Assembly (NCBI GenBank): GCA_963978895.1
Contig: OZ022244.1
Span: 20,781,717 to 20,845,716 of the forward strand
Length of the DNA stretch: 64,000 bases
Direction of reading: 5' to 3'
Origin: Erpobdella octoculata
Taxonomy: Eukaryota; Annelida; Clitellata; Hirudinida; Erpobdellidae
In this document: positions 1-11,863 of the stretch, in pieces
Layout of the letters: each line of letters opens with the position of its first letter
How positions within the stretch are numbered: the stretch's first letter is position 1
Notes under the pieces: generated by a model
What the model was told of the DNA's origin: nothing
What the model saw: the letters and a program-made list of their open reading frames with translations, nothing else
Database searches by the model: none
Position numbers and translations under genes: made by a program

Positions 1-316
1 CACATCAAATCATGTTTACGTCAACACTGATCTCTACCACCCGCTGACTTACTGCCAAAATATGTTTGTCAGTTTTTCCCTGAGGCACCAAAAGTTCTTG
101 AATGTCATCAATTTCTATTCAATTTTTGTGACGTGACATTTGACACGCTGACATGAATCAGTAACATTTCAACAACGGTTTATGGCTTTTTCTTGGTATT
201 TTTATACACGCCGGTCTCCTGTGGAAAGACAACTCGACAGTATTTGTAGTGATTGTTACGTCCAGACATGATGAGAACAATATATATAAATCTTAAAATC
301 TAGTTTATTTTAATAT
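1..316. repeat. Duplicated unit, copy A, left part
   Basis: This stretch matches 27501-27820 almost base for base in the same orientation, with a few substitutions and one short indel near 214. Copy A breaks off near 316, where a Helitron-like GC-rich sequence begins, and resumes near 3697. The unit may extend left of the window. No coding region is evident in it. Confidence 0.85.
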
Positions 317-634
317 AGCGGCAGCGGGGTACCCGGCGTTGCTCGGGGTTTTTAGAGGTTTTTCTAATGCTTGTCTCTCTCGCTCCCGTTTCCTTCCCCG
401 CTTGCGCTCCCGTTCCCGGTCGCTTTCTCCCTCCCGGTCGGTATCTCGCTCCCGGTAGCTTTCCCGCTCCCGGTCACTGTCTTTTTCCCGTTTGCTCTTT
501 TGATCTCGGTTGCTTTCCCGCTTTAGCTTGCTTTCCCGTTCCCGGTCACTTTCCCTTTCCCGCTCGCTCTTTCGCTCTCAGTTGCTTTTCCGTTCCAGTT
601 TCCGCTCATTTATGTATATGTATGTATATATATA
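317..634 (-). mobile_element. Helitron-like non-autonomous element with C-rich repeated body
   Basis: The sequence opens with a degraded form of the terminal motif GTACCCGGCGTTGC that is seen intact at 63377. It continues as short degenerate units around 'gctcccggtcgctttc' (about 390-600). On the minus strand the terminal motif would form a CCGGG-type stem before the element end, as in Helitrons, but the CTAG terminus itself is damaged here. The inverted counterpart lies at 14600-14878. It interrupts duplicated unit A. There is no gene in it. Confidence 0.55.
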
Positions 635-840
635 CTAGCTGACCCAACAAACTTTGTTTTGCCCTATAAATAAAATATTTTTTTTTAATAAAAGTTTAAT
701 GTCGCTTTCCAGCTCTCGGTCGTTTCCCCGCTCCCGGTCGCCTTCCCACTCCCGCTTACCCTCCCGTGTAAAAATTTCATTACGATCGGATGAATGGTAT
801 CGCAATGCATAAGTTACACACACATAATCTTATTTTTATA
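635..840 (-). mobile_element. Short Helitron-like element
   Basis: On the minus strand the element ends in CTAG at 635. A small hairpin lies about 8 bases before it (GCAAA-type stem, weakened by substitutions). The body shares the C-rich 'ctcccggtcg' units and the block around 770-800, which also appears in direct orientation at 2325-2455 and 10495-10625. TA-rich DNA lies on both sides. Non-autonomous. Confidence 0.5.
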
Positions 841-848
841 TATATATA

Positions 849-1960
849 CTAGCTGACCCAGCAAACGTTGTTTTGCCTTATAAATTATTTTAGTTTTTTT
901 ATTTAAAAAAAAACATTATCTAAGAGCAATCGAGTGTACAATGTTTTTGTCACACCATCTTTAGCCAACACAAACAACCTGGATGGTTTGCCTTCGCAAG
1001 AACATGCCACGTATAATTGTTCGTGAGAAAAATATGGCGTGCCCAAATCTAAGCCACAAACAGACATCGTTTGGACTTGCGACTTATTAATTGTCATTGC
1101 GAATGCCAATCTAATTGTAAATTGAATTCAATTGAATTCAATATGCACTTCTGTAGAAATTATTGGGATCCGTGGCAGCAAAACACTTTTAACTCAGAAC
1201 TTACCATTCAAAATGCAGGCTTCGACAATGTTTTTTTTCTTCAATTTTTAATTACTAATCGCGTGCCATTGCACAGCCGCGGTGGGTTCAAATTCCAAAG
1301 TAGAATAACCGGAGATCCAGCTTTAAGTTGTAGATGATGCGGTGACATGCCTGGCAAATCCAATGAGTTCAAAAACTCTGTTGGATAATTTACGGCATCG
1401 CAAACTGTATCAATCGATTTGTATGACACCAATTCGCCTGGCAACAACTGCTGTATCTTGAAATTTAAATCATTGACATCCACATTTTTTGCTGCAAAAT
1501 GACTCTTTCTGCCAGCCACTCATGATTCAGCACTGTGGCCATGGATGATTGCTTTTTTATGTTGCACAATGCTTAAGTGCTGAATGAGCTGTTCTGCCTC
1601 CATCCAATAAAGTTTCTGCAATGCCAGACAATGCAACGGCCAAAGCAACGCCATTATTTGATTGTATTTCGGCGAGAATTAGAAAAATGAGAAATGTTTT
1701 CCCAGTTCCACCTGGTGCATCGAAAAAAAAGAATCCACCTTGTCCTTCCAAAACTGCCAGTATAATGCGGCCGTAAATCATTCTTTGTTAATCAGTCTAT
1801 AGTGGAACATAGCGAGTAACGAACGCTGCCATTTCCACAGTATTGTACCGCAGTTCACATGAAAGGAATCTGCCATGTTGTTGACCTCAAAATGCAAGAA
1901 GATAAACATTTTCAATCTCAGACAGTTAAAGATACTCTTTTATAGGAAACAGTATCAATG
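849..1960 (-). mobile_element. Degraded Helitron with Pif1-like helicase remnant
   Basis: The minus-strand 3' end is at 849. It finishes CTAG and is followed by T. Eight bases upstream is a GCAAA/TTTGC stem with a six-base loop, the Helitron 3' end architecture. Helicase fragments precede it (see 903-1800). The left boundary near 1960 is set only by where helicase-like sequence fades; I could not find a TC 5' terminus. No Rep domain is present, so the copy is 5' truncated. Confidence 0.75.
903..1800 (-). pseudogene. Helitron Pif1-family helicase, broken
   Basis: Three fragments in different frames lie in order on the minus strand. 1557-1781 holds a Walker A motif, APGGTGKTF. 1241-1519 holds the middle helicase region (LNSLDLPGMSPHHLQLK, then GTRLVIKN). 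903-1109 holds the C-terminal helicase block ([29 protein letters not shown]). In autonomous Helitrons this domain follows a HUH Rep nuclease and unwinds DNA for rolling-circle transposition. Here stops and frameshifts separate the parts, the usual GQ after NKSQ reads VQ, and the Rep domain is absent. It is a dead copy. The family assignment is firm; activity is excluded. Confidence 0.85.
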
Positions 1961-1974
1961 TAAATCATTGAACA

Positions 1975-2110
1975 AACTTTATATATATAAAGGCGCTCTT
2001 ATATATATATATATTCATAATCATCATTGATCAAACTTTATATATATAAAGGCGCTCTTATATATATATATATTCATAATCATCATTGATCAAACTTTAT
2101 ATATATAAAG
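1975..2110. repeat. 59-bp tandem repeat
   Basis: About 2.3 near-identical units run from 'caaactttatatatataaa' through 'ggcgctcttata' to 'cataatcatcattgat'. The core 'ataaaggcgctc' resembles the SINE/L2 tail at 43215-43228, so it may derive from SINE tails. Confidence 0.8.
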
Positions 2111-2117
2111 GCGCTCT

Positions 2118-2300
<183 letters not shown>

Positions 2301-2324
2301 GTAACTCCCTTAAGCAAGGAGTTC

Positions 2325-2451
2325 ACACCATTCATCCGATCGTAATGAAATTTTCACACAACCTTGATAGTCAAGGGGAATCAAATATAGAGAAAAGTTT
2401 TTGAAATCCGTCACAAAATGAGCGGAGCGGAGCGGGTAAGCGAACGGGAAC

Positions 2452-2455
<4 letters not shown>
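2325..2455 (+). repeat. Dispersed repeat block shared with 10495-10625 and (inverted) 700-810
   Basis: The block begins 'caccattcatccgatcgtaa', runs through a short A-rich segment and ends in 'gagcggagcgggtaagcg'. Beyond it TA repeats begin, as in the copy at 10495. It looks like the body of a non-autonomous Helitron-like family. Confidence 0.7.
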
Positions 2456-2482
<27 letters not shown>

Positions 2483-2532
2483 GCGTATTTATGTTTGTAT
2501 GTATGTATGTATGTGTATGTGCATGTATGTGT

Positions 2533-2959
2533 GTCTGTGTTTATGTATGTATGTATGTATGTATGTATGTATGTATGTATGTATGTATGTATGTATGTAT
2601 GTATGTATGTATGTATGTATGTATGTATGTATGTATGTATGTATGTATGTATGTATGTATGTATGTATGTATGTATGTATGTATGTATGTATGTATGTAT
2701 GTATGTATGTATGTATGTATGTATGTATGTATGTATGTATGTATGTATGTATGTATGTATGTATGTATGTATGTATGTATGTATGTATGTATGTATGTAT
2801 GTATGTATGTATGTATGTATGTATGTATGTATGTATGTATGTATGTATGTATGTATGTATGTATGTATGTATGTATGTATGTATGTATGTATGTATGTAT
2901 GTATGTATGTATGTATGTATGTATGTATGTATGTATGTATTTATGTATGTATGTATGTA
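2533..2959. repeat. (TATG)n microsatellite
   Basis: About 425 bp of nearly perfect tetranucleotide with one T-for-G change near 2941. Long open frames across it on both strands are repeat artefacts. Confidence 0.97.
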
Positions 2960-2964
2960 GAATC

Positions 2965-3474
<510 letters not shown>

Positions 3475-3640
3475 TTTTATAATAGTTTATAGTCCTTTAC
3501 ACCAGGTGTTTTAAGACTGAAATGGCTGTATGTAGGAAGCACCTAAGTACTTCCTGTCGTGGATCATAATTTGTTCTTTTTAACTTTTCCCTCCTCCTTT
3601 CTCCAGGCTTGGGACTTGCTTGCAAATGCAAGGCGGAGTT

Positions 3641-3687
<47 letters not shown>

Positions 3688-3696
3688 TATATGCAT

Positions 3697-4790
3697 TAAC
3701 ATTATAAATTATAAATGCTCAGAAATACACTAAAAGTGTGGGCATGCAGTCGCAGAGTTTTGTTCTGTGTGGATTTTTTAGAAAATTCATTCGCCAGAGC
3801 TCGTTAAAGTTTTCATATGTTTCGCACAAGATGATTTGAAAAAAATAAAAATGCTTGAAAAAGCTATATAATTGTTTACTTGCAATCACAATATTGTTGT
3901 TTTGTAGATTTAAAAGGCTCAAACCTAATCATCTCAAAAGAAGCGTTCATGAGATTTTGTCCAAAGAGTCATGCAAGATGAAGTGATCGTTAGGCACATC
4001 ATTCCATGTCACAGGTGCCATTATTCCTGTTTAGGATCCCGTTTATTGAAATCTTGACTTTTAGTTGTATTCAGTTTTTCACAGAAAAATATCTTAAAAG
4101 CAAAACTTGTACCCTACAGGTGAGATATTTAAAAGTTTTTCTTTGCTGATAGAGTGATCAATAGCCGAACCGACCTACCTAATTCAGTCATGGAATCAAA
4201 TATTGTTTGATCTTAAAGACTCTTGCATGTCTACTAAGAGATATAACCATAATTTTATTCAAAAATGCAAATAATTAAAATTTTAAGGCATTTGTTGATC
4301 ACTTTGTTAAATGGGTAGTTGTATTGCATTGCGTTGCGTTGTGTTGCGTTGAGTTGGGATTCATCATGTTTAACTGACAATTTCTAGTCTAAATAGAATT
4401 TAGTTTTAGTTTATAATTGTGTAGGATTTTAATATGTTGAATTCTGGTACAGTTTAAATTAAACACCTCGTATTATGGTGGCTCTACAGTCCACAAGGCC
4501 AGCTGTATTGTGGATTCGAAAGTCAAAACTTGCTTAATGTCCGCTTCTTCATCGGATCTAATCTAACATATTTTGGTTAACTAAAGCTGAACTAACTTGC
4601 GGTTTCTGAGCGCCTATATTAAATTATTATTATTGAGTTTTTCTGCTGACCAGTGCACTTAAGTCGTTTTTATGCTTGAATACATTTTTCCAGAGTTCAT
4701 GTTTTGCTGTCTGTAATTTTGTTTACAAAAAACAATGTAATCATGCAACATCTTCACGCCATATATATAAAACTAAGGTGTTAGATAAAA
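3697..4790. repeat. Duplicated unit, copy A, right part
   Basis: The match is collinear with 27828-28350 and then 30498-31068, with few substitutions. In copy B the sequence is split at the octamer 'ctcttgca' by a transposon. Here that octamer occurs once (4223-4230), so copy A is the empty site. It includes a short GTTGC-type pentanucleotide run near 4325-4355. Similarity stops near 4790, where a 16-bp minisatellite begins. Confidence 0.88.
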
Positions 4791-4794
4791 ATGT

Positions 4795-5000
4795 CGGTTT
4801 CCAGACGATTTGTCCCCTGGACGGTTATCCCCCTCCCTAGACGATTCAATCCCCTGGTCGATTCGCACCTTGGACGGTTTGCCCCCTGGTCGATTCGCAC
4901 TCTAGACAGTTCGCCCCCTGGTCGATTCGCACGCTGGACGATTCGCACCCTGGTCGATTCGCACTCTGGACAACTCGATCCCTGCGTGGTTGACGATCTA
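4795..5000. repeat. 16-bp GC-rich minisatellite
   Basis: About a dozen degenerate 16-17-bp units follow 'cctggtcgattcgcac', alternating with a 'ctggacgattcgc' variant. It is strongly GC-rich against its surroundings. An open frame exists on each strand, but the composition follows the repeat, so I do not call a gene. Confidence 0.85.
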
Positions 5001-5149
5001 TTAGATTTAAATATTATTTTTACCACGCTTTCTTAACTTGTTTAAATATTATTTTTTTGTTATTTTTACCAAGGAGGTTGTTCTCATAATAATAAAACAG
5101 TATATTGCATTTTCCTATGAAAAGGACATAATTGCACCTCTTTATTTTC

Positions 5150-5295
5150 CCATTATAACTTTTTAAAACAATTTTCAAAAAATATTTTAAGTAGCCTACA
5201 ACCTTTCCTCAGACCTACCAAATGTACACAAAAAAATTTCATAAAAATCGGTTCAGCGTTTCGGAGGAGTTTGAAGTCAAACACTATGACACGAG

Positions 5296-5366
<71 letters not shown>
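5150..5366. repeat. Dispersed block followed by (TA)n
   Basis: 5150-5298 matches 3162-3308, including 'ataaaaatcggttcagcg' and 'acactatgacacgagattt'. 5299-5366 is (TA)n, the same order as at 3309. Confidence 0.8.
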
Positions 5367-5368
<2 letters not shown>

Positions 5369-6188
5369 TTATATCCTCATTTTGGATATAGCCGTGCAGA
5401 ATATGTTTTTATTCAAGCCCAAGATATAAAAAGCTAAAAAATAAATAATTACTCGGTTTGATGGTGATTGAATTGGAGTCTCTCACACAGTATACTTTAG
5501 TTTGATTCTAGTCTAACCCTTGCAATGGAACAACTATATCTTGATCTTTCCATAGTGCAGTTTTAGAGTATTCGTGCCTTTTTTGTTACATATTTTGTTT
5601 TCAGTATTGGCTAATCTTTTGAGACAATAAAGTTTTGAAGTCTTACCAGTCGAAAATAAGAATCGTGGTAACATCAAACTCAAAAATATTCTTTAATGAC
5701 ATACTTTAGACGACTTTACTTAATTAATAACAGCATTTCAAAACTTGTTTTTAGTTTCATTATTTTGTTCGTAAAATTCAATTCTATAATGCTTTAGCGA
5801 TTAGCATACTAGAAAGTCTTTAGTTTTTTTGTCAATATTTTTTACCAGAAGGCTTTATATCTGCTTTATTTCTACTAGGCATTCGTCAACAAAATTTTCA
5901 AACAGTGATTACTCGATCTCATCATTTTTTTAAATATATTTATTTATTTTCGTCTGAAAACAATAACCGGACGTTATTGAACCTCATTGGAATTCTGGAA
6001 ATATAGGGTAAACCAAGTTAAGTAGTTGCACCAAGATGCACCAAGAGAGGATACGTGTTAAGGCTTTGCAAACGATGCTGAGTAAAGAAACGCTTCGGTA
6101 ATTGTTGGCATCATTGAACTCTTTTTGGTTTTATACAGAGTAAGTAAGTAACAGCAAGCCAGCCTTGTCTTACTTATAGTAGTCCACG
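5367..6188. other. No recognised feature
   Basis: AT-rich DNA with no convincing reading frame, splice pattern or repeat that I recognise. Confidence 0.5.
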
Positions 6189-6969
6189 TCACTCACTCAC
6201 TCACTCACTCACTCACTCACTCACTCACTCACTCACTCACTCACTCACTCACTCACTCACTCACTCACTCACTCACTCACTCACTCACTCACTCACTCAC
6301 TCACTCACTCACTCACTCACTCACTCACTCACTCACTCACTCACTCACTCACTCACTCACTCACTCACTCACTCACTCACTCACTCACTCACTCACTCAC
6401 TCACTCACTCACTCACTCACTCACTCACTCACTCACTCACTCACTCACTCACTCACTCACTCACTCACTCACTCACTCACTCACTCACTCACTCACTCAC
6501 TCACTCACTCACTCACTCACTCACTCACTCACTCACTCACTCACTCACTCACTCACTCACTCACTCACTCACTCACTCACTCACTCACTCACTCACTCAC
6601 TCACTCACTCACTCACTCACTCACTCACTCACTCACTCACTCACTCACTCACTCACTCACTCACTCACTCACTCACTCACTCACTCACTCACTCACTCAC
6701 TCACTCACTCACTCACTCACTCACTCACTCACTCACTCACTCACTCACTCACTCACTCACTCACTCACTCACTCACTCACTCACTCACTCACTCACTCAC
6801 TCACTCACTCACTCACTCACTCACTCACTCACTCACTCACTCACTCACTCACTCACTCACTCACTCACTCACTCACTCACTCACTCACTCACTCACTCAC
6901 TCACTCACTCACTCACTCACTCACTCACTCACTCACTCACTCACTCACTCACTCACTCACTCACTCACT
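6189..6969. repeat. (TCAC)n microsatellite, about 195 units
   Basis: 781 bp of tetranucleotide without a visible interruption, far purer than a typical old microsatellite of this length. The frame is open because the 4-bp unit encodes the SLTH pattern; it is not a gene. Confidence 0.97.
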
Positions 6970-8124
6970 GATTCTGTCACGCTTACGTAATTAGTCGTAT
7001 AGACTATAGATATCTTGATATAATTAGATATCCATCCATGTATAGACGATATCGATGTGCCCGTAAGAATTTATTGCGCGCAGGCGTGTAATAAGTTATT
7101 ATGCAATTGTACCACTTCTCAACGATGGCCGTAATTTCACAAGAAATGTCGTGTATACTGAAATTCTTTAATAACTAATTATTGCACTCTTTAATTTTCA
7201 CATCCTTCAAATTTATATGAAATATTTTTATAAATTGAAAATTTAAACACAATAAATATTTTTATTAAATTAGTTTATATATACCATAAAACTTGTTATG
7301 GTTATCAAATGTCATTTTGATTTTGTTGGATATTTTTTGATAAAATGTTTCCAAAGTATATCGTAATTTTAAAACATCGTCCTTGGGACGGGTAAAACCA
7401 CTAGTTATCTAATCACAAAAATGCTTATCTCCAAAATGTTTGTTCTAAGTCGAAGAGTTTTGGACGACAACAGATCCAAGCATTCACCAGATGGCAATGT
7501 AAGAAATGCATGCTTTGGTCTCTCACTCCTCTTTTTACACACTTTTATTTAACTTGATTTCTCTGTTTCTCCGTTCTCAAATTTTTTGAATTCATTATTT
7601 ACCAACTTTTTACATTACTTTGAACTTGGAAACTTTTAGCATAGACTTTATCCATATGTAAAAACAATATTCATTCATTTTGGAAGCGATTTAATTATTA
7701 TTTCAAATATTTTCAAAATTGTTCAAATTCAAAATTGTTCAAAACTATTTAACAGATGGCGCTTGCGTTAATTAAAAGAACTTTTAGGTTATCATGACTA
7801 TGACTGAAAATGTCTACTTTTTTAGAATATGTATATTTGTCAAATTCCGCTGCCATAATTAACATAATTTAAAAATATAAAATTGTTTTTTTTACTTTGT
7901 ATTTTGTTTTGACTTGTTAAAATTGGAGGCCACGTAAGTTATTTAAGTAATGCGATCATTTCCGAGCCTATTTCTTTTTTCGTTTTTTGAATCGAAAACT
8001 TTTGTCAGATCGTTTAAAAGCAGCAATGCTGGCATTTATTGAGAACGGTATTGGGACAACATGATTCAGTAAACGACTTAGTCCATAATTATAAGCAATC
8101 ATATATTTAAAATATATAATTTAA
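6970..8124. other. No recognised feature
   Basis: AT-rich DNA with short poly-T runs. I see no gene, no terminal inverted repeats and no tandem repeat. Confidence 0.5.
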
Positions 8125-8958
8125 CTAGCAGTGCCCGTAGCGGCTTCGCTCGCATGAAATTAGAGAATTGGATCCGTGCATCCATAGGTGTCGGCTCGGC
8201 CCGTCGACAACTTGGCCCAGCCCGTTTCAAAACCAAAATTCCTGGCACGGCACGGTCCGTCTAATTTGGGCCCGGTCCGTTTTTACAGGCCTAGAAATTC
8301 TATATATTTGATGAAAAACTTCGGCCCGTCCCACCTTGACTTCAGGTTTGGCCCGGCCCGTCTGAAGACCCTAAAATCACTAAAATGTCTATATGCTTAG
8401 TGAAAAACCTCGGCCCGTACCACCTTGATTTAAGGTTTAGCCTGGCCCGTAAAAAGACCCTAAAATAACGTCTTGGCCCAACCGTGATAAACTGGACTCA
8501 GCTACTTTTAACCTGCACAAAACCTCAAAATACTAAGTTTTACATCTGTAATGCTTGGCAGTTGTTGAGTAGCAGTTATTTTAAAATCAAAGAACCCTTA
8601 TTTTGACCCCACATTTGAAGTCATGGAAACCAATGTTTTAAAAAATGGTGAAACACGTATATCTTTTTTTTTGAGTAGATACTAAGTATTAATTTTTACA
8701 TCTGTCGCAATTACAGTTTTTGAGTAGCAGCTACTTTAAAAACCATGTAATCCTATTGTCCACCCCACATTTAAGGTCCTGGAAACCTCAAGAGCAAAAT
8801 TTTCAAAAATCCTTTCTTAGCGGATGCTTACGCAATAAAAGTAATATAAGTTCCAAATTTCACGTTCCTAGGATGAGGCGTTTGAGCTTGGCGTTGATTA
8901 TCAGTCAGTCAGTCAGTCATTCAGTCAGTCAGTCAGTCAGGACATCTTCTTTTATATA
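8125..8958 (-). mobile_element. Helitron-like non-autonomous element with tandem repeats, copy 1
   Basis: The minus-strand 3' end at 8125 reads AGCG-loop-CGCT, ten bases, then CTAG. The other end is a CAGT tetranucleotide run (8905-8940) followed by 'gacatcttcttttata'. In between are roughly 95-bp units rich in 'cggcccgtcccacc' (8170-8480) and 150-bp units carrying 'gagtagcag' and 'ccaccccacattt'. There is no transposase. Copy 2 begins eight bases on. Confidence 0.65.
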
Positions 8959-8966
8959 TATATATA

Positions 8967-10190
8967 CTAGCAGTGCCCGTAGCGGCTTCGCTCGCATGAA
9001 ATTAGAGAGTTTGAACCGTGCATCCATAGCAGAGATCATTTTTTAGGTCTCGGCTCGGCCCGTCGACAAATTATCCCAGCCCGTTTTAAAAACCCAAACT
9101 CCTGGCCCGGCACAGCCCGTCTGAATTAGGCCCGGCCCATTTTTACAGGCCTAGAAGTTCTATATACTTGATAAAAAACTTCGGCCCGTCCCACCTTGAC
9201 CTCAGGTTTGGCCCGGCCAAACTGAAGACCCTAAAATCACTAAAATATCTATATACTTGGTAAATAACCTCGGCCCGTCCCACTTTGATTTAAGGTTTGG
9301 CCTGGCCCGTGTGAAGACTCTAAAATAACGGCTTGGCCCGGCCGATGATAAACTGGACTTAGTTACTTTTAACCGGCACAAAACTTCAAAATACTAATTT
9401 TTACATTTGTAGCACTTACAGTTTGTGAGTAGCAGTTATTTTGAAATCAAATAACCCTTATTTCCACCCCACATTTGAGGTCCTGGTAACCAAATTTTCA
9501 AAAAATGCTAAAACACGTATTTCATTATTTTTGGAGTAGAAACTAAATACTAATTTTTTCTTCTGTAGCATTAACAATTTTTGAGTAGCAGCTACTTTAA
9601 AAACCAAATAACCCAAAAAATGATGAAACACGTATATCTTTTTTTTTAGTAGATACTAAGTATTAATTTTTACATCTGTGGCAATTACAGTTGTTGAGTA
9701 GCAGTTACTTTAAAAACCAAATAACCCTATTTTCCACCCCACATTTGAAGTCCTGGAAACCAAATTTTCAAAAAATTGTGAAACCCGTATATCATTAGTT
9801 TTAGAGTAGAAACTAAATACCAATTTTTACTTTTGTAGCATTAACAGTTTTTGAGTAGAAGCTACTTTAAAAACCAAATAACCCATTTTCCAACCCACAT
9901 TTGAGGTCCGGGAAACCAAATTTGTAAAAAATGGTGAAACACGTATATCTTTATTTTTAGAAAAGAAACTAAATAATAATTTTTAAATCTGTGGTATTTA
10001 CTGTTTTTGAGTAGCAGTTACTATAAAAGACAATTAGCCCTATTTTCCACCCCACATTTGAAGTCCTGGAAACCAAATTTTCAAAAAATGCTAGATCTGA
10101 GGATAGGTTCATGGCGATTTAGAATATTTTGTTTAAATTATTTAAAAAAGTTATTTTGGAAAAACAAAAAGATGCAAATATGCCCTTTTT
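8967..10190 (-). mobile_element. Helitron-like non-autonomous element, copy 2, expanded repeats
   Basis: The CTAG end at 8967 is identical to copy 1 over the first 40 bases. The 'cggcccg' region is followed by five units of about 154 bp (starting near 9425, 9579, 9692, 9850 and 10004), each with 'gagtagcagttactttaaaa' or a close variant and 'ccaccccacatttgaag'. The unit at 9579 is shortened to about 113 bp. After the last unit the sequence joins the dispersed block seen inverted at 3162. No coding capacity. Confidence 0.65.
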
Positions 10191-10215
10191 AAAGGAAAAT
10201 GCAACAGATAGACAG

Positions 10216-10218
<3 letters not shown>

Positions 10219-10300
<82 letters not shown>

Positions 10301-10445
10301 GAATGTTTGTATGTATGTATGTATGTATGTATGTATGTATGTATGTATGTATGTATGTATGTATGTATGTATGTATGTATGTATGTATGTATGTATGTAT
10401 GTATGTATGTATGTATGTATGTATGTATGTATGTATGTATGTATG

Positions 10446-10481
<36 letters not shown>
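10219..10481. repeat. Compound TA - TATG - TA microsatellite
   Basis: (TA)n at 10219-10297, (TATG)n at 10306-10451 and (TA)n at 10452-10481. Confidence 0.96.
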
Positions 10482-10485
<4 letters not shown>

Positions 10486-10494
10486 ATTCATGCA

Positions 10495-10625
10495 TTGCTA
10501 CACCATTCATCCGATCGTAATAAAATTTTCACACAACCTTGAGAGTCAAGGGGAATCAAATATAGAAAAAAAATTGAAATCCGACACAAAATGATCGGAG
10601 CGGAGCGGGTGAGCGAGCGGGAACT
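10495..10625 (+). repeat. Dispersed Helitron-like block
   Basis: Near-identical to 2325-2455, from 'caccattcatccgatcgtaa' to the 'gagcggagcgggtgagcg' end, and again followed by TA repeats. Confidence 0.75.
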
Positions 10626-10654
10626 ATATATATATATATATATATATTAGGAAT

Positions 10655-10975
10655 GTCACGGGTACCCGAACCCGAACCCGAGTTCGGTACTACCCGGCCT
10701 TTTTCTGATACCCGAACCCGAACTCGAACCCGAAAGTGTGAAAATTTGATACCCGAACCCGAACCCGAAAATGTGAAAACTTGATACCCGAACCCGAACC
10801 CGAAAATGAGAAAACTTGATACCCGAACCCGAACTCGAACCCGAAAATGTGAAAACTTGATACCCGAACCCGAACCCGAAAATGAGAAAACTTGATACCC
10901 GAACCCGAACTCGAACCCGAAAATGTGAAAACTTGATACCCGAACCCGAAAATTTATAAGCCTAATACCCGAACT
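10655..10975. repeat. CCCGAA-rich minisatellite
   Basis: Units of about 36-42 bp are built from 'acccgaacccgaa' plus 'aatgtgaaaacttgat' or 'aatgagaaaacttgat', repeated at least seven times. A short piece of the same sequence recurs at 11824-11845, beside a hAT element. The sequence starting near 10650 ('taggaatgtcacgggtaccc') resembles a hAT-type terminus, so the array may be the subterminal region of another transposon. Confidence 0.85.
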
Positions 10976-11045
10976 CGGAGTTGTGAACAAATAAATCTTT
11001 ATAAAAGCTGTGTCTTAGAGATTAATAAATTACAAGTTTTGTTGA

Positions 11046-11690
11046 CGTAACATATTATACTAATCGCGAGCGTAGAAGTTTTGTATTATCACCTTTGCGT
11101 AACAAATAACACAAATAAGTCATTTTATTAGTGATTGTGTAAACTAGACCACTAATCCGTTTGATTATCAGGCCGGACCAAGCCGCGAACGAACTAAAAT
11201 AATTAAGCCTCCTTTGGTCGAAGAAATTGCGGATAGCCATGACTCTAAACATTTTACTTCAGTTATATAACCTTATATTTATTCATTCATATACTCAAAG
11301 TTTTTCTGATATAACAAAGACCCTATGTTATAAAGATAATCTTGCATAATCCTAAACTTTAACTGACAAAGTCTATAAATGATCTATGCGTCACATTCAT
11401 TTTATTGGCAAATGTGTAAGCTAGAACACTAATCCGCCTGATTACCCGACCGGACCGAGCCGCGAAAAAAATTATTAAATTACAATAATTTAAGAGGTAA
11501 CGTATTATACTAATCGCAAGCCATACAAGTTTTGTATTATCACCTTTGCGTAACAAATAACACAAATAGGTCATTTTATTGGTAAGTGTGTAAGCTAGAC
11601 CACTAATCCGCCTGATTATCTAGCCGGACCGAGCCACGAACGAACTAAAATAATTAAGCCTCCTTCGGCCAAAGAAATCACATTATTTGG
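11046..11690. repeat. Imperfect tandem duplication, about 450-bp period
   Basis: 11046-11235 and 11498-11690 are close copies (shared 'ttttgtattatcacctttgc', 'actaatccg', 'aattaagcctcc'). A partial third copy lies at 11392-11475. No reading frame is conserved. Confidence 0.8.
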
Positions 11691-11863
11691 AAAGCTAAAA
11701 AATAACTTGTTAGAGTTTATTCAATACGTGTAATGTCCAATGGATGAATTGATCGCTCTCGTTTGTATATGTATATACACTAGGTAAATTTAAAATCAAT
11801 CCAGGAATTTGAAATCATAAGCCAGTACCCGAACCCGAACCCGGTTTTTGGAAAACTACAAAC

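Noticed and set aside
3719..3922. 67-residue frame conserved between the duplicated copies (also 27842-28045)
   Set aside because: Similarity follows from the recent duplication of the whole DNA. No start context, domain or splice support.
10655..10975. Telomere-like CCCGAA array
   Set aside because: The hexamer is not a known animal telomere repeat and is interrupted by AT-rich unit parts.
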